From positions 1,674,001 through 1,738,000 of the forward strand of contig NZ_SWBM01000001.1 in assembly GCF_005116465.1 (NCBI RefSeq): a stretch of DNA of 64,000 nucleotides. The letters run 5' to 3'. Below the pieces are notes generated by a model. The model ran no database searches. It saw only the letters and a program-made list of their open reading frames with translations, and had not been told where the DNA came from. The DNA is from Robertmurraya kyonggiensis. GTDB lineage: Bacteria > Bacillota > Bacilli > Bacillales > Cytobacillaceae. The position numbers and the translations under genes were made by a program. Of the stretch, positions 17,383-27,240 are shown one piece after another (position 1 is the first letter of the stretch; each line of letters starts with the position of its first letter).

Positions 17383-17740
17383 AAAAAAACTGTAGGCAAA
17401 CTCGAAAATCTTATTCGAGTTTGCCTACAGTATGAGACAACAGTATCTGTTGTCTTTATGTCGCTCCTATTTGAGGCGCAATTAATGATGTAGTCGACCT
17501 AAAACAACGAAAGCCCTACCTCTCTCTCGTCATTACGGTTCCGAGACCGCGCCGGTGTGAATTAGGATATTCATAGTTCTAAGTGGAAAGATAATCTCTG
17601 GAAAAGTTTTTTTGATGAAGTTCAAAAAAAGAAGGAATTGTTGGGGAAAACCTTTTTTAAAGACATAATGTCTTTTCATTAACCAATTTACTAAAATCGT
17701 ATAGAGTATACCTTTTCACTCTTCTGCCTCAAAGGACGAG
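17383..17740 (-). ncRNA. Candidate ~355-nt non-coding RNA downstream of glpD
   Basis: It begins at a strong sigma-A promoter (17746-17774) and ends at a 17-bp perfect terminator stem (17390-17406 with 17414-17430) followed by TTTTTTTA on the minus strand. Between them are a perfect 8-bp hairpin (17436-17454) and a long nested stem: GGCGC (17475-17479) with GCGCC (17549-17553), TAATGA (17483-17488) with TCATTA (17530-17535), and GTAG (17490-17493) with CTAC (17516-17519). No convincing ORF or SD. It matches none of tmRNA, RNase P, SRP RNA, T-box or the riboswitches I know. Confidence 0.6.
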
Positions 17741-17745
17741 TCCTT

Positions 17746-17774
17746 ATTGTATAACAGATTACATTTTCTGTCAA
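17746..17774 (-). promoter_or_regulatory. Strong sigma-A promoter between glpD and the candidate RNA
   Basis: Minus strand TTGACA (17769-17774), exactly 17 bases, TACAAT (17746-17751). It points away from glpD, whose stop is 75 bases upstream, and no protein gene follows before the terminator at 17390. Confidence 0.8.
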
Positions 17775-17806
17775 ACCGCATTCGAAAAAAGTTAATATTT
17801 TACTAT

Positions 17807-17842
17807 TTCGAGGACAAATTTGATACTTAATTTGCCCTCGAA
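17807..17842 (-). terminator. 3' hairpin after glpD
   Basis: TTCGAGGGCAAATT pairs with AATTTGTCCTCGAA (one G-U pair). The following sequence is only weakly T-rich, so termination may be partial. Confidence 0.5.
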
Positions 17843-17848
17843 CTCATT

Positions 17849-19504
17849 TCATTCTTCATATCCAGAAGCATCTTGCAACGCTAATTCCAGTTCCTTGACT
17901 ATGCTCTCTTGGGTTTCATCATCCCACGAAAAATAGTCAGCCATATATTGTATTACCGGCCCTTTGAACCTTTTTACTAAAGCTATATCAAACAGTAAAG
18001 CACCTGTCCTACGATTGAAAAAATCGATTGGTGTTGCTATCATTTCATGCTCAAATGCATACTCGAGTTTCGCCAAAAGAAGAATAGGTAATTGATATTC
18101 TGCTGCTTTCGCTGATACGTTTTTTACCATATCAAATAAAACGGACACGTTTGAACCATATGTTGCGGCCAAATGGGTAGCTTCGTTCACAAATAACCCT
18201 ACATCTTTTCCAATTTTTGTTTGTTCCCATACAAACTCCTTGAACTTTTCAGCACCGCCAATATCTCCTCCCGATATTGGTAGAGTCCTTGTCTGACAAG
18301 GAGAAAATGTTTGACTGTACTCATCCTGTAATTTTCTTGCTAATAAATCAGTGATCGTTTCAGCCATTTTTCGATACCCTGTTAATTTACCACCTGCAAT
18401 TGTAATGAGACCGCTGCTGGATTCCCAAATTTCATCCTTGCGGGAGATTTCGGTCGGATCTTTTCCTTCCTCCCAGATTAACGGTCGCACCCCAGCCCAA
18501 CTCGACTCAATATCAACTTTCGTTACTTTTACATTTGGAAACATTTCATTGATCGCTTTTAACAAATAATCACTGTCTTCCTTTTTCATTTTAGGAATCC
18601 CTGGGTCTTGTTCATAAAAAGTATCCGTTGTTCCGACATAGGCTTTACCATCTCGTGGAATGGCAAAAATCATTCTTCCATCTGGGGTATCAAAGTAAAC
18701 AGCTTGCTGCAAAGGAAATTTGGATTGATCGATGACAACGTGAACACCCTTTGTCAGTTTTAACACTTTACCCATTTTCGAGTGGTCGATTTCTCGAAGC
18801 CGATCAACCCACGGGCCAGTTGTGTTTACCACTTTCTTGGCGCGGATTTCATATGAATCTCCTGTTAATTTATCGTTAACCCGCGCTCCAACCACTTTTT
18901 TATTTTCATATAAAAGCTCTTCTACCTTCGAATAATTGAGGGCTTGTGCTCCTCGTTCTACCGCAGCTTTGAGGACTTCTATCGTTAAACTTGCATCGTC
19001 AGTTCGATACTCCACATACAATCCGCTTCCTAGTAAATCTTGTTGTTTTAAAAGTGGCTCTCTCTGAATCGTTTCATTCACACTCAACATCGTTCGCCGC
19101 TCACTTCTTTTTACACCGGCTAAAAAGTCATAGACTCGTAACCCAAGAGATGTTGTGAATTTACCAAAAGTTCCATCTTTATAAAAAGGGAGGAGCATCC
19201 ATTCTGGAGTCGTTACATGAGGCCCATTTTCATAGACGATGGCTCTTTCCTTCCCAACTTCGGCAACCAATTTTACTTCAAATTGCTTTAGGTAACGAAG
19301 ACCACCATGTACTAATTTCGTCGAACGACTCGATGTTCCTGCCGCAAAATCCTGCATTTCTACAAGCCCGACAGTCATTCCCCTAGAAGACGCATCTAGA
19401 GCAATCCCCGCTCCAGTAATGCCGCCACCAATTATAAGCACATCCAAATCTCTTGATTTTAACTGTTCGATAAAAACCTGCCTATTCTTGTTAGAAAAGT
19501 TTAA
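17849..19504 (-). CDS. glpD: Aerobic glycerol-3-phosphate dehydrogenase, abnormal start codon
   Basis: FAD-dependent membrane-associated enzyme oxidising glycerol-3-phosphate to dihydroxyacetone phosphate. FAD motif DVLIIGGGITGAGIALDASS, then GTSSRSTKLVHGGLRYL, TTGPWVDRLR and ITIAGGKLTGYRKMAE. Reading back from the first standard start (TTG 19447) the frame stays open through NFSNKNRQVFIEQLKS, typical of GlpD N-termini, up to a TTA codon at 19502-19504 that sits 9 bases after a good AAGGAG. The natural start thus appears to have mutated from TTG or ATG to TTA; about 553 residues would be the normal length. From TTG 19447 the product loses about 19 residues just before the FAD strand and has no good SD. 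It may be poorly expressed. Confidence 0.85.
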   Translation of the reverse strand, partial: LNFSNKNRQVFIEQLKSRDLDVLIIGGGITGAGIALDASSRGMTVGLVEMQDFAAGTSSRSTKLVHGGLRYLKQFEVKLVAEVGKERAIVYENGPHVTTPEWMLLPFYKDGTFGKFTTSLGLRVYDFLAGVKRSERRTMLSVNETIQREPLLKQQDLLGSGLYVEYRTDDASLTIEVLKAAVERGAQALNYSKVEELLYENKKVVGARVNDKLTGDSYEIRAKKVVNTTGPWVDRLREIDHSKMGKVLKLTKGVHVVIDQSKFPLQQAVYFDTPDGRMIFAIPRDGKAYVGTTDTFYEQDPGIPKMKKEDSDYLLKAINEMFPNVKVTKVDIESSWAGVRPLIWEEGKDPTEISRKDEIWESSSGLITIAGGKLTGYRKMAETITDLLARKLQDEYSQTFSPCQTRTLPISGGDIGGAEKFKEFVWEQTKIGKDVGLFVNEATHLAATYGSNVSVLFDMVKNVSAKAAEYQLPILLLAKLEYAFEHEMIATPIDFFNRRTGALLFDIALVKRFKGPVIQYMADYFSWDDETQESIVKELELALQDASGYEE

Positions 19505-19564
19505 GTTGAAACACTCCTTGTCATGAAGGATCTATTAAAGTTCATTATTGAATATGAAATGGAT

Positions 19565-19589
19565 AAAAAACGCCTTGCGATAAGGCGCA
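19565..19589 (-). terminator. Terminator of the nucleotidyltransferase gene
   Basis: CGCCTT/AAGGCG stem with TTTTTTATCC on the minus strand. Confidence 0.75.
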
Positions 19590-19618
19590 AACATAACTAA
19601 ATTTACCAGTTAATTCAA

Positions 19619-20461
19619 CTATGCTTTGGTTTTCAATAGATTTTCTGTTTCCTGAATCAGATCACCCATCAGGTTAAGAGCGGTCTTTAAACAAGCTTCA
19701 TCCTCTTTAATTAAGGTGAAGATTTCATTTATTCTATGGGAGTAATTGCTTGGAGCTATGCTAAATGAATTGGCAATGTCAGTTGCTCCTTTTTCATTCA
19801 TCAAGTAGGACTCATTAATAGTAAACAAAACCTGATTTAAGCAAGATACTGTTCTGAAACAACATCCAGCAATATAGGATAGATCTTTTTTATAAATACC
19901 TTTATATCCATTTTCGAAAGAGAAGTTAGCCTCCCAAAAATATTTTTCGATGATTGTCTTTTGAAAAACGGACGGATAAGGGATTGTTCTACTTTTCAAT
20001 TTTCTTATAATGCCAGATGGGTCCCATAGCACTTTACACAAAGCAATCTCAGCAAAATAGATCGAGTTGGCAAATCCATGGGGATGTCCTGGTTGATAAT
20101 CAATTGTGATGTTCCCCATCACACATTGATCAATTACTTGTGACACTTTGTTTTGATCACGAAAAATAAAATCGACCGGTGTTTCATTAACCTTCAACCA
20201 ACCGCCACCATTAATCCATGGTCCCCAGCCGCCTATTTCTGTCACTATGTTTTCTCTATGGTCGTCATCAATTTGAGTAGCAACCCGACGAAGTTGTGTA
20301 ATGTCCAACTCTTTTTCCGAATCGTAGTAGATCCCAATATCAATATCAGAGCTGGGGTTTTCAGTCCCTCTAGCTCTTGAACCACCTAGAACAAGAGCGC
20401 TTACTCCATTGATCTCTTTTAAACTGTCAACAATATTCGAAATTGTATTTTGCACGTTCAT
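19619..20461 (-). CDS. Nucleotidyltransferase-domain protein (MNT/DUF4037-like)
   Basis: 280 residues from ATG 20461 (GGAG about 9 bases upstream; the open frame extends to 20707 into glpK but without a start signal). The pol-beta-type nucleotidyltransferase motif is intact: VLGGSRARGTENPSSDIDIG with the two Asp, and a third Asp candidate in TPVDFIFRD. The C-terminal half is helical and may bind the acceptor. Such proteins transfer a nucleotide to small molecules (for example aminoglycosides) or to proteins; the target is unknown. It sits between glpK and glpD, where it does not belong functionally, with its own terminator, so it looks like an insertion into the old glp operon. Confidence 0.8.
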   Translation of the reverse strand: MNVQNTISNIVDSLKEINGVSALVLGGSRARGTENPSSDIDIGIYYDSEKELDITQLRRVATQIDDDHRENIVTEIGGWGPWINGGGWLKVNETPVDFIFRDQNKVSQVIDQCVMGNITIDYQPGHPHGFANSIYFAEIALCKVLWDPSGIIRKLKSRTIPYPSVFQKTIIEKYFWEANFSFENGYKGIYKKDLSYIAGCCFRTVSCLNQVLFTINESYLMNEKGATDIANSFSIAPSNYSHRINEIFTLIKEDEACLKTALNLMGDLIQETENLLKTKA

Positions 20462-20522
20462 ACTTCTTGCTCCATTCTGAAATTCAAAAAGTTCAATTAC
20501 TTCTCTTGGCATGAGGCCAAAT

Positions 20523-20560
20523 AAAAAGAGATCACAACAAAACTGTTCCATGATCTCTTT
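20523..20560 (-). terminator. Terminator of the glpK remnant
   Basis: AAAGAGATCA/TGATCTCTTT stem followed by TTATTT on the minus strand. Confidence 0.65.
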
Positions 20561-20621
20561 GGAATAAATATACATCCATTTTAACACGCTAAACTTCAAA
20601 TCACACAAATATTCCCATTTA

Positions 20622-22136
<1,515 letters not shown>

Positions 22137-22149
22137 TCATTTGGAGTTT

Positions 22150-23070
22150 TCAATTCTGAAGCATTTTTTCATACACTTGCAGATTCGCATAAATTAACTG
22201 TAAATATGGTGTTTTAATTTGGTGCCTTTTAGCATGCTTTAATAGATATAAGAAAAAATGATCGGCCTCAGTAGGCATTCCTTTTTCCATATCGCGTTGC
22301 ATCGACGATTTCATTTCATATCCCATCTCATTTATTCTAGTTAGCTGAGCTTCAATTAATTCCTGACCTACAGGTGCACCGTTTTTCTCCATCACTGTCA
22401 CAACCTCTGTAGCGACTTCTGTTAATGCCATATAACCACTCTCTACCTCACGAATCGGTCCAATTGGAGCTCTCATTAACGTTGTTGCTCCAGAAAGCAA
22501 TGAGATAAATAAGTATTTATGCCACATTTCCTTCATGATTTGATCCGAATAAATAAAATTCGCTTTTGTGTGAGAAAACGCTTCTTTAACTTTTTGGATT
22601 CTCTCCGTTTTCTCGCCACTTCTTTCTCCAAAAACTAAATTATGTATTGGGCTCGTTTGTACGACATTTCCATTCGCAGCTAAAGTGGTTTCGATAAAAC
22701 AAAGTCCACCAAGAACATGCATGTCTCCAAATTCATTCACTAAAGTGTCCATATGAGAAATTCCATTTAAAAGTGGTAAAATCATTGTTTCTTCTGTTAC
22801 ATATGGACGAATATCTTTAATGACAGCTTGTAAATGATAGGCCTTAGTAGAAAGAAGAATGAGATCATAAGTTTCATTTACTTCCTCTCGAAGAATCAAT
22901 TTCGGCTCCAGAATTATGTTTCCATGAACACTCTCAATATGAAGTCCATTTTGTTCAATTTGCGTCTTTCTTCCTTCACGAACTAAAAAAGTGACATCTT
23001 CCCCTTTTTCAAGTAAACGTCCACCAAAATATCCGCCAATAGCACCTGCCCCAACGACTAATATTTTCAA
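22150..23070 (-). CDS. panE: 2-dehydropantoate 2-reductase
   Basis: 306 residues from a TTG start at 23070 with GGGGGGAC upstream (a longer in-frame reading begins at 23118). NADP-binding GAGAIGGYFGG at the very N-terminus, the central KEMWHKYLFIS block (catalytic Lys region) and NGISHMD. It reduces ketopantoate to pantoate in CoA biosynthesis. Bacilli often carry several PanE-like paralogues, so the substrate is probable rather than certain. It directly precedes the broken glpK (41-bp gap). Confidence 0.85.
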   Translation of the reverse strand: MKILVVGAGAIGGYFGGRLLEKGEDVTFLVREGRKTQIEQNGLHIESVHGNIILEPKLILREEVNETYDLILLSTKAYHLQAVIKDIRPYVTEETMILPLLNGISHMDTLVNEFGDMHVLGGLCFIETTLAANGNVVQTSPIHNLVFGERSGEKTERIQKVKEAFSHTKANFIYSDQIMKEMWHKYLFISLLSGATTLMRAPIGPIREVESGYMALTEVATEVVTVMEKNGAPVGQELIEAQLTRINEMGYEMKSSMQRDMEKGMPTEADHFFLYLLKHAKRHQIKTPYLQLIYANLQVYEKMLQN

Positions 23071-23113
23071 TGTAGTCCCCCCGACTCCCTTTTGCATATA
23101 GTTTATCACAATA

Positions 23114-23151
23114 CTCAAAAAAATCGGTATTGTCCGCTCACAATACCGATT
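23114..23151 (-). terminator. Terminator of ku
   Basis: A 12-bp stem (AATCGGTATTGT/ACAATACCGATT) followed by TTTTTTTGAG on the minus strand. Confidence 0.8.
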
Positions 23152-23156
23152 ACGTT

Positions 23157-24008
23157 TTAAGCTTCTTTTTTTGCTTTAGTTTTTGTTTTTGTAACTGCCC
23201 GTTTTTTCCTTACAGGAGCTAAAGCATCATCCGGCTTTGTTCTGTCAATCGAAGCCTGTAAAGCTGCCATTAAATCCGTTACATTTGATTTTGGTTCATT
23301 TGCAGCGGTAGGTGTCACTACCTCTTTACCCGTTCTCTTCGATTCAATTAATTCGAATAGAGCAATGCGATATTCATCTGTATATTTAGTAGGCTCAAAT
23401 TCAGTTGTTAGCTGATCAATTAGAAGAATAGCTGTATCAAGTTCTTTTTTCGTGATATTATCCTCTGCTGGTACATTCGGAACATCGCCAGCCGAACGAA
23501 CTTCATCTGGAAAATGGATAGTTTCCATCACAAGTGTGTTTTCATAAACCCGGATGACGGCCATTTGTTCTTTTGAGCGAATAATGATTTTTGCTAATCC
23601 AACTTTTCCAGACTCTTCTAATGCTTTTCGAAGCAAGGAATAAGCCTTGCTTCCTCCTTCATTCGGTGACATAAAATAGCTTCGATTATAATAGATCGGG
23701 TCAATCGTATCCATTTTCACAAAATCGAGAATCTCAACTGCCTTCTCCTCGTTCTCTTTTTTTAAACCTTCCAGTTCTTCATCCTCGAGGACGACAAATT
23801 TTCCCTTAGCGTACTCATATGCTCGCACAATATCTTCATTCGATATTTCCACATTACATACCGGGCAAACCTTTTCATATTTGACCGGAGAATGGCATTT
23901 CTTATGCAAATTTCTGAGTTTGATGTCCTTATCCTCCGTAGCTGTATGGAGCTTGATTGGAATATTGACGAGCCCAAAGCTTATACTGCCTTTCCAAATC
24001 GTATGCAT
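23157..24008 (-). CDS. ku: Ku protein, end-binding factor of bacterial NHEJ
   Basis: 283 residues. HTIWKGSISFGLVNIPIKL at the start is the typical Ku core opening; the DEIY-like middle and TKYTDEYRIALFELIESK complete the domain. A CxxC-type pair (CHSPVKYEKVCPVC) lies near residue 38. The C-terminus is Lys-rich (RKKRAVTKTKTKAKKE), as in Ku proteins that use a basic tail for DNA binding and threading. It homodimerises on double-strand ends and recruits LigD, encoded divergently 147 bases away. GGAG lies 8 bases before the ATG. Confidence 0.95.
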   Translation of the reverse strand: MHTIWKGSISFGLVNIPIKLHTATEDKDIKLRNLHKKCHSPVKYEKVCPVCNVEISNEDIVRAYEYAKGKFVVLEDEELEGLKKENEEKAVEILDFVKMDTIDPIYYNRSYFMSPNEGGSKAYSLLRKALEESGKVGLAKIIIRSKEQMAVIRVYENTLVMETIHFPDEVRSAGDVPNVPAEDNITKKELDTAILLIDQLTTEFEPTKYTDEYRIALFELIESKRTGKEVVTPTAANEPKSNVTDLMAALQASIDRTKPDDALAPVRKKRAVTKTKTKAKKEA

Positions 24009-24155
24009 CAAATTATCTCCAATCTTTTTTATGCTTAGTTTGTGTGGCTACGATTAGGTCATTCTGTAAAAGATTTGGAAGTTGGATAATTTGCTCTGCT
24101 AATTATGTGAAAGAAAGGAAAACTAATGATATCGAGAAATTGGGGAGAGATGGTC

Positions 24156-25985
24156 ATGAAGCCAATGCTACCAAGTCTTACCTTTGATATACCAGTAGGT
24201 GACGAGTGGAGGTACGAAGTGAAATATGATGGATTCCGTGCACTTCTAACATGGAATCAAAAGCCCAGCCTTGTTAGCCGAAACGGGAAATCCCTTCTTG
24301 AGCTCTTTCCTGAAATCGAAGCCTTTTTACTACAAAATGAAGGAAAAATAAAGCCATTTTTACCTCTAAGCCTTGATGGGGAGTTGGTTTTTTTAGAAAA
24401 TCCATTTAAAGCAAACTTCGGAAACATCCAAGTTAGAGGGCGAATGAGGTCGGATATAAGAATTGCCGAAAAAGCCAAACAATCTCCATGCTACTTATTA
24501 ATTTTTGATGTGCTAGTTTTGAACAATAAAAATGTCATGTCAGAAAATTATCTCAAGAGAAAGGAATTATTAATTTCATTTTTCAAGAAAATCGGACTAC
24601 CAACGACTCCTGATGAAAAAAACAATGCGCTTTTGCAAATGATTCCACCCTATGAGAGCTTTTCCGAGGTTTGGGATAAAGTGACCCTTTTTAATGGGGA
24701 AGGTGTAGTTGCAAAGCATGTTCAAAATCGATGGGAGGAAGGAAGGCGCACAAACACGTGGGTGAAGTTTAAAAATTGGAAGTATGTTTCATGCTTTGTC
24801 ACCGCATATGAAAAATCGAATGGCTATTTCTATGTAGGAGTATACAATCGGAAGGACATTGTACCGATCGGTCAATTTCTATTTGGGATAAAGCCCGAAG
24901 AGAAACAAGCTCTTTTTCAAATCATCAAAGACAATAAGGTAAACGAAGATCAACAATTTATTTATGTTGAGCCTGCCATCTGTGTAGAGATTAAGTACTT
25001 AGAAATATACGAAGAGCAAATGAGAGAACCTCATTTTGACCGATTTCGCTTCGATCTCACTCCTCAAGACTGTACGTATGAACGTTTTGTAGGACAACAA
25101 ATGAATTTACCGAGTGACGTCGAAATCTCTCATCCAGATAAACCACTTTGGGAGCAGCCACCTGTTCAAAAAATGGATTACATTCATTATTTAAGAGATA
25201 TTTCACCCTATTTTCTGCCCTTTTTAGAAAATCGTCTTTTAACAGTCATTCGTTATCCACATGGGATCTTTGGTGAAGCCTTTTATCAAAAAAACTGTCC
25301 AGATTATGCACCTGAATACGTCGAGACAAAGCTCGATGATGGAATCAATTATATCGTTTGTAACAATCTTAAAACATTGCTCTGGCTTGGAAATCAAATT
25401 TCTTTTGAATTCCATATTCCATTTCAAACAATTAAAAGTAAAGGGCCAAGTGAAATTGTCTTTGACCTAGACCCGCCTTCAAGAGAGTATTTTCATTTAG
25501 CCATCAAAGCAGCCCTCCTTATTAAAGAAGTGCTGGATCATTTGCATTTAATTAGTTTTGTGAAAACTTCTGGCAGTAAAGGCCTGCAGGTGTATATTCC
25601 CTTACCTGAGAATCGCTACAGCTTTGACGACACAAAATTATTTACTAGTTTTATCGCAGAATATTTGGTTTCAAAGGAACCAGATGATTTCACCATTGAA
25701 AGGATGAAAAAAAACCGAGGTAACCGACTGTATGTTGATTATGTACAGCATTCTGAAGGAAAGACAATTATTGCTCCTTATTCACCACGAGGAAAAACAG
25801 AAGCAACTGTTGCTACGCCACTTTATTGGGAAGAAGTAAACGATAACTTAAGAATAGAAGATTTTCAAATACCAAACATCTTAAAAAAAATTGAAAAACA
25901 GGGTGATCCATTTCGTACCTTCTTCCAGTCAAAAGAAGAGCAAAATTTTGATGCAGTTTTGGCATTTTTGAAGCAAAAAAAATAA
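24156..25985 (+). CDS. ligD: Two-domain ATP-dependent DNA ligase D (ligase plus polymerase)
   Basis: 609 residues from ATG 24156 (GGGGAG 8 bases upstream; ATG 24126 is an alternative). The ligase comes first: EVKYDGFRA (Lys that takes AMP), SRNGK, LDGELV, GEGVVAKH and WVKFK. From about residue 315 follows the LigD-type primase/polymerase: VIRYPHG, FDLDPPS (metal-binding Asp pair), KTSGSKGLQVYIPL and APYSPRGKTEATVATPL. There is no 3'-phosphoesterase (PE) domain, unlike mycobacterial or Pseudomonas LigD but like B. subtilis YkoU. With Ku it fills and seals broken ends, important in spores. Confidence 0.95.
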   Translation: MKPMLPSLTFDIPVGDEWRYEVKYDGFRALLTWNQKPSLVSRNGKSLLELFPEIEAFLLQNEGKIKPFLPLSLDGELVFLENPFKANFGNIQVRGRMRSDIRIAEKAKQSPCYLLIFDVLVLNNKNVMSENYLKRKELLISFFKKIGLPTTPDEKNNALLQMIPPYESFSEVWDKVTLFNGEGVVAKHVQNRWEEGRRTNTWVKFKNWKYVSCFVTAYEKSNGYFYVGVYNRKDIVPIGQFLFGIKPEEKQALFQIIKDNKVNEDQQFIYVEPAICVEIKYLEIYEEQMREPHFDRFRFDLTPQDCTYERFVGQQMNLPSDVEISHPDKPLWEQPPVQKMDYIHYLRDISPYFLPFLENRLLTVIRYPHGIFGEAFYQKNCPDYAPEYVETKLDDGINYIVCNNLKTLLWLGNQISFEFHIPFQTIKSKGPSEIVFDLDPPSREYFHLAIKAALLIKEVLDHLHLISFVKTSGSKGLQVYIPLPENRYSFDDTKLFTSFIAEYLVSKEPDDFTIERMKKNRGNRLYVDYVQHSEGKTIIAPYSPRGKTEATVATPLYWEEVNDNLRIEDFQIPNILKKIEKQGDPFRTFFQSKEEQNFDAVLAFLKQKK

Positions 25986-26010
25986 GGAGCCTGAAAATCC
26001 GGCTCCTTTT
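25984..26010. terminator. Bidirectional terminator between ligD and dapF
   Basis: AAGGAGCC/GGCTCCTT stem with a T run on each side. Confidence 0.75.
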
Positions 26011-26016
26011 CGCTAT

Positions 26017-27006
26017 TTAAGCATTTAACGCTTCATTTAGATAACCCTTCACTTCTTCCTGAAGTTTCGCGTATTGCTCCGTTTCTTGCACGAATGGCTC
26101 TTTGCCTAGACATGTAAAATTCTCTGGGGAATCAATATCCACTTGTACTTTTGTTTGATACACGTAAGTAGCATTACCAATTAAGTCTATTTTGTAAGTG
26201 TTGTTTTGTTTATGAGCGACACATCTCACTTTTCCTCCATTGTTGAAAACCTCAACTGGCTTTTCAATTTCATTAAGTCCGTTTAAGCAACTTACTAAAG
26301 TAGAGGCAGACATTGCTGTACCACAAGCATTCGTAAATCCAACTCCACGTTCAAAGGTACGAACATAAATTTTACCAGGATTTAATGCTTTAACAAAGCT
26401 CACATTCACTCCATCTGGGAAAAGTTCATTTGGTCCATTAACAAATTGGCTAATTTCCTTTTGAACATCTGAACGAATCACTTCATTTTCCACGATTGTA
26501 ATCAAATGAGGGTTTGGAACCGCGACAGCCGTAAATGCTAGTTTCTTAGATAACGAAGGAATTTCCTCATTTAACAACGTTTCTTTATCAATTTGCAATG
26601 GCAAATCTTTTACATTAAAAGAAACTGGTGAAATCTCAACCAAATATGTTGGGATCTCTGGAAAAATTTCTTCGTCTTTTCGTACGGCTAGGTCTGCCTT
26701 CATCGTTTCGATGACAGCTTCTGACGTACCTTTAAGTTCACATACATAACGTGCCACACAGCGTAAGCCATTTCCACACATCGAAGCCTCTGAACCATCA
26801 GAATTAAACACACGCATTCTACCATCTGCTTTGTCACTATTCATGACAAAAAGGATTCCATCGGCACCTAATTCAGATTCACGATTACAAAGTGCTATAG
26901 TTAGATCTCTACGCTGTTTTTCTGTGAAGGAATAATGATTTGATATCTCATCTATTAATAAAAAGTCATTTCCTGAACCATGGCATTTGATAATTTCGAT
27001 CTCCAC
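26017..27006 (-). CDS. dapF: Diaminopimelate epimerase
   Basis: 329 residues from a GTG start at 27006 (GGAGG 8 bases upstream). Both active-site cysteines are visible: ASMCGNGLRC and TNACGTAMSAST. It converts LL- to meso-diaminopimelate for lysine and peptidoglycan. The protein is about 45 residues longer than the usual ~280 because of a C-terminal extension after NNTYKIDLIGNATYVYQ, rich in Glu and Lys. Monocistronic, with terminators on both sides. Confidence 0.95.
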   Translation of the reverse strand: MEIEIIKCHGSGNDFLLIDEISNHYSFTEKQRRDLTIALCNRESELGADGILFVMNSDKADGRMRVFNSDGSEASMCGNGLRCVARYVCELKGTSEAVIETMKADLAVRKDEEIFPEIPTYLVEISPVSFNVKDLPLQIDKETLLNEEIPSLSKKLAFTAVAVPNPHLITIVENEVIRSDVQKEISQFVNGPNELFPDGVNVSFVKALNPGKIYVRTFERGVGFTNACGTAMSASTLVSCLNGLNEIEKPVEVFNNGGKVRCVAHKQNNTYKIDLIGNATYVYQTKVQVDIDSPENFTCLGKEPFVQETEQYAKLQEEVKGYLNEALNA

Positions 27007-27056
27007 TTTTCTTACCTCCACATTACTTTAGAATTTCATTGTTATTTTATTTTATC

Positions 27057-27088
27057 AAAAAAACCTGACGATTGCTCTCGTCAGGTTT
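27057..27088 (-). terminator. Terminator upstream of dapF
   Basis: AAACCTGACG/CGTCAGGTTT followed by TTTTTTGA on the minus strand; it would stop transcripts arriving from the HDOD gene. Confidence 0.75.
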
Positions 27089-27089
27089 C

Positions 27090-27212
27090 AGGCTGTTGAC
27101 AAACGCTCGCTTTCTTCGTTGCTTCGCCTTGTCCGGTGCTCATTACCTACATTGGTAACTCCGCTCCTCCCAAGACTTCGCGCCTCGAAAGACAAACGTT
27201 TTCAATCAGCCT
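27090..27212. repeat. REP-like palindromic element
   Basis: AGGCTG at 27090 and CAGCCT at 27212 bound a 123-bp, GC-richer non-coding stretch. Inverted similarity runs inwards (TTGACAAACG against CGTTTTCAATC; GCTTTC against GAAAG), with a central CTACATTGGTAAC. It resembles palindromic intergenic elements I recall from bacilli; only this copy is in the window. Confidence 0.5.
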
Positions 27213-27240
27213 GGAGATATATTTTTATAATATGTCAGGT

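Noticed and set aside
17383-17600. tmRNA, RNase P, SRP RNA or lysine riboswitch as identity of the glpD-adjacent RNA
   Set aside because: None of the invariant motifs of these RNAs is present, and no biosynthetic gene follows that a riboswitch could control.
17600-17690. A 48-codon frame (ATG AAA AGA CAT TAT on the minus strand) inside the candidate RNA near glpD
   Set aside because: The upstream TTGGTT is a poor SD, composition is not protein-like, and it runs into the folded RNA region.
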